A stretch of DNA of 64,000 nt from Eikenella longinqua (GTDB lineage Bacteria; Pseudomonadota; Gammaproteobacteria; Burkholderiales; Neisseriaceae), in assembly GCF_001648355.1 (NCBI RefSeq), contig NZ_LXSL01000032.1, forward strand, positions 62,001-126,000, read 5' to 3'. Under the pieces are notes generated by a model. That model was not told where the DNA came from and ran no database searches. It was given only the letters and a program-made list of their open reading frames with translations. Made by a program: the position numbers and the translations under genes. Positions 59,249 through 64,000 of the stretch are shown piece after piece (position 1 is the first letter of the stretch; each line of letters starts with the position of its first letter).

Positions 59249-60637
59249 ATGCTGCTCGACTTAAACCGTTATTCCCCCGCCGTTTTCCGCAATGAAGCCC
59301 GTCGCATGGGGGCTTTGGCGATGCCTATGCTCTTGGCGCAGATTGCCCAGGTGGGGGTGGGGTTTGTGGATACGGTGATGGCGGGCGGCGCGGGCAAGCC
59401 GGACTTGGCCGCCGTGGCCTTGGGCAGCAGCGCCTTCGTTACAGTGTTTATCACCTTCATGGGCATCATGACTGCGCTCAACCCGATGATTTCCCAAGCG
59501 CACGGCGCGGGCGAAACCGAGCAGGTGGGCGAATTGGGGCGGCAGGGCATGTGGTATGGCCTGATGCTGGGCTTTGTGGGCATGGCCGTGCTGTGGCTGA
59601 TGGTGCAGCCGATCAATCATTATCTGGATTTGAGCCCGGAAGTGAAACGGCAGTTTTCGCAGTATGTGGGCTTTGTGGCGCTCTCCATGCCGGCGGCCAT
59701 GGTGCACCGTGCGTTGCATGCCTTCGCTTCCAGCTTGGGCAAGCCGAAACCGATTATGTGGATGAGCTGGATTACTTTGTTTATGAATATCCCGCTGAAC
59801 CATATTTTCGTGTATGGCGATTTGGGCATGCCGGCGTTGGGCGGCGCGGGCTGCGGCCTGGCCAGCGCGCTGGTGTTTTGGTTTAACGCGGCCGCGCTGT
59901 GGGTGTATATCGCCAAGCAGAAATATTTCCAACGCTTCGGCCTGCTTTCGCGCTTTTCCAAGCCGAATGCGAAAATCCTGCGCCAGATCACCAAATTGGG
60001 CGTGCCGATTGGTTTGTCGTTCTTCTTGGAAGTGAGCCTGTTTACCGTGATGATGCTGCTGATTGCCCGCCTGCCGGGCAATGCGGAAGACCATGTGGCC
60101 GCGCAGCAGGTGGTAAACAGCATCACCAGCCTGATTTATGTGATTCCGCAGGGCATCGGCGCGGCGGTAACCGTGCGCGTGGGCTTTTCCATCGGCGCCG
60201 ACCGCTACTACCAGGCGCGCTATGCCGCCGGCGTGGCGCTTTCTTCCGGCGCGGCTTTGTCGATTATCACGGCGGTGCTCACCGTGCTGTTCCGCTACCC
60301 GATTATGCGGATTTACACCGACGACGCGGCCGTGATCGAATTGGGCGCCACGATTCTGCTGTTTGCCGCCGCCTTCCAGCTGGCCGATGCCATCCAATGC
60401 ATCGCTTCCTATGCCCTGCGCGGCTATAAGGTGACCAAGCTGCCGATGGTGATTCACGCCATCGCGTTTTGGGTGGTCGGCCTCGGGCTGGGTTGCCTCT
60501 TGGCCTTCGGCACGCGGCTGGGGATTTACGGCTTTTGGGCGGCGCTGGTGTTGTCGCTGATGTGCGCGGCGGTGGCCCTGCTGTGGTGTTTGGAAGGAGT
60601 GAGCGAAGAAATGCTGGAGCATCAAGACGATGATTAA
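59249..60637 (+). CDS. norM: MATE family efflux transporter
   Basis: A 462-residue, 12-helix sodium- or proton-coupled multidrug exporter. EARRMGALAMPMLLAQIAQVGVGFVDTVMAG is the typical first helix and loop, followed by AVALGSSAFVTVFITFMGIMTALNPMISQAHGAGE. The C-terminal half repeats the pattern (GIGAAVTVRVGFSIGA). It is close to NorM of Neisseria. A TTG six bases upstream of the chosen ATG is an alternative start. Its 3' end overlaps murB by eight bases. Confidence 0.9.
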   Translation: MLLDLNRYSPAVFRNEARRMGALAMPMLLAQIAQVGVGFVDTVMAGGAGKPDLAAVALGSSAFVTVFITFMGIMTALNPMISQAHGAGETEQVGELGRQGMWYGLMLGFVGMAVLWLMVQPINHYLDLSPEVKRQFSQYVGFVALSMPAAMVHRALHAFASSLGKPKPIMWMSWITLFMNIPLNHIFVYGDLGMPALGGAGCGLASALVFWFNAAALWVYIAKQKYFQRFGLLSRFSKPNAKILRQITKLGVPIGLSFFLEVSLFTVMMLLIARLPGNAEDHVAAQQVVNSITSLIYVIPQGIGAAVTVRVGFSIGADRYYQARYAAGVALSSGAALSIITAVLTVLFRYPIMRIYTDDAAVIELGATILLFAAAFQLADAIQCIASYALRGYKVTKLPMVIHAIAFWVVGLGLGCLLAFGTRLGIYGFWAALVLSLMCAAVALLWCLEGVSEEMLEHQDDD

Positions 60638-61655
60638 ACTGCTGCGCCATGCCGATTTGAGCGGGCTGAACACATTCGGCCTGAGTGCGCGCGCCGCCGC
60701 CCTGTGCGAGCTGGACAGCGCCCAAAGGCTACCTGAAATCCTGCGCCTGCCTGAATACAGCCGCCAGAGCGTGCTGTGGCTCGGCGGCGGCAGCAATGTG
60801 CTCTTTATGCGGGATTACGACGGGCTGGTGGTGCGCATGGCCAATAAGGGCATCGACGCGCCCGAGCCGATAGGCGGCGGCAAAGTGCGCCTCACCGCGC
60901 AGGCCGGCGAAAACTGGCACGATTTCGTGCAGCACACCATCGCGCTGGGCTTGAGCGGCCTGGAAAACTTGAGCCTGATTCCCGGCACGGTGGGCGCCGC
61001 GCCGGTGCAGAATATCGGCGCATACGGCGTGGAGGCGAAAGACTGCATCGCCGCCGTGCATGCTTGGGATTTGGATGCCGGGCAGCCGGTGCGCTTTGAA
61101 AACGCCGCCTGCCGCTTTGCCTACCGCAACAGCCTGTTTAAGCAATCCGGCGGGCGTTATGTGATTACCGCGGTGGAGTTTGCGCTGGATACCGTATTCC
61201 AGCCCAAGCTGCATTACGGCGATGTGCAGAGCGAAGCCGAGGCCGTGGCCGGGGGCGCGCAGCTCACCGCCGCCGCCGTGGCCGAAGCCGTGTGCCGCAT
61301 CCGCCGCCGCAAGCTGCCCGACCCGGCGCAGATGGGCAGCTGCGGCAGTTTCTATCAAAATCCGATTGTGCCGGCCGAGCAGGCCGCCGCGCTGAAACGG
61401 CAGTATCCCGCGCTGCCGGTGTATCCGCAGCCAAACGGCCAGGCCAAGCTCGCCGCCGGCTGGCTGATCGACCAATGCGGCTTGAAAGGCCACCGCGAAG
61501 GCAATGCCGGCGTGCACCAGAAGCAGGCGTTGGTGTTGGTTAACCTTGGCGGCGCCAGCGCGGAAGATGTGCGCCGCCTGTCTGAGCATGTGCGCGGCTG
61601 CGTGTTCCAACGCTTCGGCGTGTGGCTGGAGCCCGAGCCGGTGTGGCTGGGCTAG
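60630..61655 (+). CDS. murB: UDP-N-acetylenolpyruvoylglucosamine reductase
   Basis: MurB reduces UDP-GlcNAc-enolpyruvate to UDP-MurNAc in peptidoglycan synthesis. The 341-residue protein is of the type I group: HADLSGLNTFGLSARA, FAD-binding LWLGGGSNVLF, GLSGLENLSLIPGTVGAAPVQNIGAYG, and catalytic Ser in MGSCGSFYQNPIV. Two in-frame uptake-like sequences encode QRLPEILRLPEYS near residue 32. It overlaps norM by eight bases and is probably translated from the same message. Confidence 0.95.
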   Translation: MIKLLRHADLSGLNTFGLSARAAALCELDSAQRLPEILRLPEYSRQSVLWLGGGSNVLFMRDYDGLVVRMANKGIDAPEPIGGGKVRLTAQAGENWHDFVQHTIALGLSGLENLSLIPGTVGAAPVQNIGAYGVEAKDCIAAVHAWDLDAGQPVRFENAACRFAYRNSLFKQSGGRYVITAVEFALDTVFQPKLHYGDVQSEAEAVAGGAQLTAAAVAEAVCRIRRRKLPDPAQMGSCGSFYQNPIVPAEQAAALKRQYPALPVYPQPNGQAKLAAGWLIDQCGLKGHREGNAGVHQKQALVLVNLGGASAEDVRRLSEHVRGCVFQRFGVWLEPEPVWLG

Positions 61656-61973
61656 GGTGAAACAAATATAAGCCGCACAAATTTTCAGGTAGCCTGATTC
61701 CATTAGGGAAGGCTACCTGAAAAATTATGGGCGTGAAGGATGGCTGTTTCTTTTTCAGGTAGCCTTCATGCCCTTGCCCGCCAAAGGTTTGCACTTTATG
61801 CCACGCCTTTTGCCAGAAATGGTAATCAGGCAACGTTTCCCGCCTTTTATGCGGGCATAAAGTTGCCGACACTATACCGAAAGGGGCAGAGGCGGCTATA
61901 ATCGCGGCGGCAGGCGGCACGACCACGCTGCGGTTGGCTGCTAAACGGGCCATACAGCAACGGAGAACAGCAC
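61656..61973. other. intergenic region between murB and the tetR gene
   Basis: About 320 bases. An uptake pair at 61682-61722 is a likely murB terminator, with another copy at 61752. TTGCCGACACTATA at 61861-61874 repeats a stretch seen at 2307-2320. GGCTATAATCGCG near 61893 could be the tetR -10. Confidence 0.6.
61682..61724 (+). terminator. uptake-sequence terminator after murB
   Basis: TTTTCAGGTAGCCT and AGGCTACCTGAAAAATT with a 16-base loop, 24 bases after the murB stop. Confidence 0.65.
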
Positions 61974-62618
61974 ATGACCAAGAAAAACGGCAAACCCAGC
62001 ACCTACGACCGCGTGGTAGACATCAGCCTCAAGCTCTTCAACGAAGAAGGCGAGCGCAAAATCAGCACCAACCACATCGCCCAAGCCCTCGGCATCAGCC
62101 CCGGCAACCTCTACTACCACTTCCGTAACAAAGACGAGATCATCGTCCAGCTCTTCCGGCGCTACAGCGGCAAGCTGCTCGACTACATCCAGCAAACCCC
62201 CCTGCCCGACAACATGGCCAAAATGGGCGAATACATGAGCGGCGTGTACGACATCCTCTGGGAATACCGCTTTTTATTCAGCGACGTCAACACCCTGCTC
62301 ACCCGCAGCAAAGAGCTTTTGGGCGAGCACAACGAATTCACCCACATCAAAATTTCCCCGCTGCTCGTGCGGATATTCACCGAGCTGCGCGCCAAAGGCA
62401 TCCTCGACGCCGACGACGAAGCCCTGCGCGAGCTCGGCCTCAACGTATGGCTGCTCACCAAATACTGGTTTGACTTCGACAACTCCCAGCACATCGGCAA
62501 CTGGGACGACGGCGCCAAACGCCGCGGCATCTACCAAACCATGAGCCTGGTGCACGGCTTCGTGGCCAAAGAACACTATCAAAACTACTGCGAGCTGATG
62601 GCGCAATACCGCTCGTGA
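61974..62618 (+). CDS. TetR family transcriptional regulator
   Basis: A 214-residue repressor. The N-terminal helix-turn-helix is clear: YDRVVDISLKLFNEEGERKIS and NHIAQALGISPGNLYYHFRNKDEI. The ligand-binding C-terminal domain contains EYRFLFSDVNTLLTRSKELL, which resembles a subgroup found in many beta- and gammaproteobacteria. No target gene is adjacent on the other strand, so it may act elsewhere. GGAGAAC lies just before the ATG. Confidence 0.85.
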   Translation: MTKKNGKPSTYDRVVDISLKLFNEEGERKISTNHIAQALGISPGNLYYHFRNKDEIIVQLFRRYSGKLLDYIQQTPLPDNMAKMGEYMSGVYDILWEYRFLFSDVNTLLTRSKELLGEHNEFTHIKISPLLVRIFTELRAKGILDADDEALRELGLNVWLLTKYWFDFDNSQHIGNWDDGAKRRGIYQTMSLVHGFVAKEHYQNYCELMAQYRS

Positions 62619-62642
62619 ACCGGCGGCGCAGCAAGCAAACCA

Positions 62643-62674
62643 CGGCGGCAGGAAGCAGTTCCCGCCGCCGTTTG
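62643..62674 (+). terminator. terminator after the tetR gene
   Basis: ACGGCGG and CCGCCGT with an interior hairpin (GGAA/TTCC), then TTGCCG. The T tract is short. Confidence 0.5.
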
Positions 62675-62912
62675 CCGTTGGAGGCTACCTGAAAGTTTCA
62701 GCTAGCCCAAGCTGCGGCTACGGGCTAACTAAAGGCTACCTGAAAAATATCCCGGAGCAAGCACTCAATTTTGCAGCCAATTGATTGTTCCGCCAGCCTG
62801 TTTTGCGGTACTATCCGCCTGTTCCCGCAGCGGTTGGCCTGCCAACGGCGCGGGAATACCGGCTTGCTGTTAGAGCCGTTTGTCCGATTTCAACCCGATA
62901 GGAGTGTGCACC

Positions 62913-63608
62913 ATGAATTTGAAAACTTTATCTGTGATGGTGGCGGCTTTGTTTGCCGTGTCTGCCTGCGGCGGCCAGCCGTCCGGCGCGGCGCAGAATG
63001 CCTCTGCCGCGAGCCAGGCTTCGGCCGTGTCCGATGCCGCTGCGGCGTCTGACGCATCCGCTGCTGCGGTTTCCGATGCGGCGGCCTCGGCGGCTTCCGA
63101 AGGCGCGGCTAGCGTTTCCCAGCCGCAGGGCGCGTCCTCCGGCCTGAGCAGCCTGTCGGATAGCGGCATGAAGGAATCCGCCCACAATATGGCGCAGGGC
63201 GACACGCTCACCACCCGCGAAACCGCGCAGGGCACGGCGGTGAATTTGTCGTCCGACGTGCTGTTTGATTTCGGCCAGGCCGGCCTGAAGCCGGAAGCGG
63301 CGGGCGCGCTGGAGAAAGTGGCGGCCATGATTAACGAGCGCGGCGCGGCGGCGAAGGTTACCATCGTGGGCTACACCGATGCCAAAGGCAGCGCGGAATA
63401 CAACCGCAGGTTGTCGGTGAGCCGCGCGCAATCGGTGAAAGACTGGCTGGTGCGCCACGGCGTGCAACAGGCGATTGCCGTGGAAGGCAAGGGCGCGGCC
63501 GATCCGGTGGCTCCCAATGCCAAGCCCGACGGTTCGGACAATCCGGAAGGCCGTGCGCAAAACCGCCGCATGGAAATTTTGATTGCTTCGGGCGAAGCGG
63601 GCAAATAA
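62913..63608 (+). CDS. OmpA-family lipoprotein with Ala/Ser-rich linker
   Basis: A 231-residue lipoprotein (lipobox VSAC, Cys19). A long low-complexity linker rich in Ala and Ser (about residues 26-85) leads to an OmpA C-terminal domain: LFDFGQAGLKPEAAGALEKVA, IVGYTDAKGSAEYNRRLSVSRAQSV and PEGRAQNRRMEIL. It probably binds peptidoglycan at a distance from the membrane. AGGAG is well placed upstream of 62913. Confidence 0.87.
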   Translation: MNLKTLSVMVAALFAVSACGGQPSGAAQNASAASQASAVSDAAAASDASAAAVSDAAASAASEGAASVSQPQGASSGLSSLSDSGMKESAHNMAQGDTLTTRETAQGTAVNLSSDVLFDFGQAGLKPEAAGALEKVAAMINERGAAAKVTIVGYTDAKGSAEYNRRLSVSRAQSVKDWLVRHGVQQAIAVEGKGAADPVAPNAKPDGSDNPEGRAQNRRMEILIASGEAGK

Positions 63609-63628
63609 GCCCGGCGGCCGGAATAAAA

Positions 63629-63688
63629 GGCTACCTGAAAACGCAACGCAGAGCAGTTTCTGCGAAGCTAAAATTTTCAGGTAGCCTT
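63629..63688. terminator. uptake-sequence pair enclosing a short repeat after the lipoprotein gene
   Basis: AAAGGCTACCTGAAAACG and ATTTTCAGGTAGCCTTTT enclose AGCAGTTTCTGCGAAGCTAAA. The pair would make a terminator for both convergent genes. Confidence 0.65.
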
Positions 63689-63721
63689 TTCGTTTGCCTT
63701 TTGTTGGGGAAACTCGGGAAG

Positions 63722-64000
63722 TTATTGCCCTTCGGTTTGCCGGATATAGACATCCACCCGGGCGCGACGCGCGGCTTCTTCGGCACGGGTTCGGCGCAGC
63801 AGCTCGGCGGCGGTGAGGCCGCGCCTAGGCGCTTCTTCGGCGGCGTATTCGGGCATTTTTTCATCGACCAAGGCTTCTATTTGGCGGCGCAGACGGGCGC
63901 GTTCGGCGCGGCTGTCGATACATAGTTTGTTGGAATCGGCGTTGAGGCGGTAGTTTTTTGCGGGGGAGTGGCGTAATTGGTGGCGACAAAGCTCTGCTTT
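63722..64000 (-). CDS. hypothetical protein, N-terminus beyond window edge
   Basis: The last 92 codons of a minus-strand gene. The visible part is charged and helical (NADSNKLCIDSRAERARLRRQIEAL, then AAELLRRTRAEEAARRARVDVYIRQ), with a likely coiled coil. A cysteine stands in CRHQLRH at the window edge. No family is recognised. Confidence 0.6.
   Translation of the reverse strand, partial: KAELCRHQLRHSPAKNYRLNADSNKLCIDSRAERARLRRQIEALVDEKMPEYAAEEAPRRGLTAAELLRRTRAEEAARRARVDVYIRQTEGQ

Noticed and set aside
1..64000. Frequent AGGCTACCTGAA repeats as a possible CRISPR or REP array
   Set aside because: Spacing is irregular, orientation is mixed, copies occur inside genes, and no spacers or cas genes are present. 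They are DNA uptake sequences.

Overview
The window reads as a chromosomal segment of a Neisseriaceae bacterium, most probably Eikenella. The main evidence is the very frequent 12-mer AGGCTACCTGAA and its complement TTCAGGTAGCCT, which is the Eikenella dialect (AG-eikDUS) of the Neisseriaceae DNA uptake sequence. Gene order and protein sequences are also neisserial: pilus ATPase-platform-peptidase-coaE-zapD-yacG, and dxr-rseP-bamA-skp-lpxD-fabZ-lpxA. No plasmid, prophage or CRISPR array was seen.

Layout. 0-1.3 kb: end of an unknown gene and two minor pilins, one of which looks like ComP, the receptor for the uptake sequence. 1.4-10.1 kb: pdxJ, recO, rluB, the gmk-rpoZ-spoT stringent-response cluster and pyrG. 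10.1-18 kb: an accessory, scarred region with a deletion junction between two convergent genes, an IS1016-type insertion sequence, a frameshifted small gene, three Correia-type miniature elements (one splits a SUKH gene exactly at a TA), a doxX/lysR pair and an efflux pump. 18-25.3 kb: a lectin-like lipoprotein, ppk, an RDD protein, miaA, nadK and trmO. 25.3-27.7 kb: tandem major pilins behind a sigma-54 promoter, then a TfpX/TfpZ-type accessory protein. 27.7-32.85 kb: mnmG and uvrA, which carry uptake sequences of other Neisseriaceae dialects and so look mosaic. 32.85-34.6 kb: a very AT-rich NACHT NTPase gene with a frameshift at its P-loop. 34.7-35.8 kb: a free-standing acyltransferase domain like the N-terminus of type I fatty acid synthases. 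36.2-45 kb: rlmD, yacG, zapD, coaE, the pilus motor genes and recJ. 45.2-47 kb: tRNA-Val, tRNA-Asp and fumC. 47.2-55.3 kb: lipid A and outer-membrane biogenesis. 55.7-64 kb: cysS, OmpA-type lipoproteins, norM-murB, a TetR regulator and a partial gene.

How the genes work together. The pilins, the prepilin peptidase, the ATPase and the platform protein build a type IV pilus. ComP would let that machine bind DNA carrying the repeats scattered through the window, and RecO and RecJ are repair/recombination enzymes that could process incoming DNA. The foreign uptake dialects in mnmG/uvrA are what such traffic between species would leave behind. The NACHT gene is the best candidate for an undescribed defence system. 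It starts inside the uvrA stop codon, has its own ribosome binding site, contains no uptake sequence and is split by a homopolymer frameshift. Inverted pairs of uptake sequences serve as terminators at many gene ends. A second short repeat, around GTTTCTGCGAAGCTAAAA, sits beside uptake sequences at many intergenic sites and is not explained by known elements.

All functional calls come from reading the sequence by eye. No database search was run, so family names are from recognised motifs and gene order.
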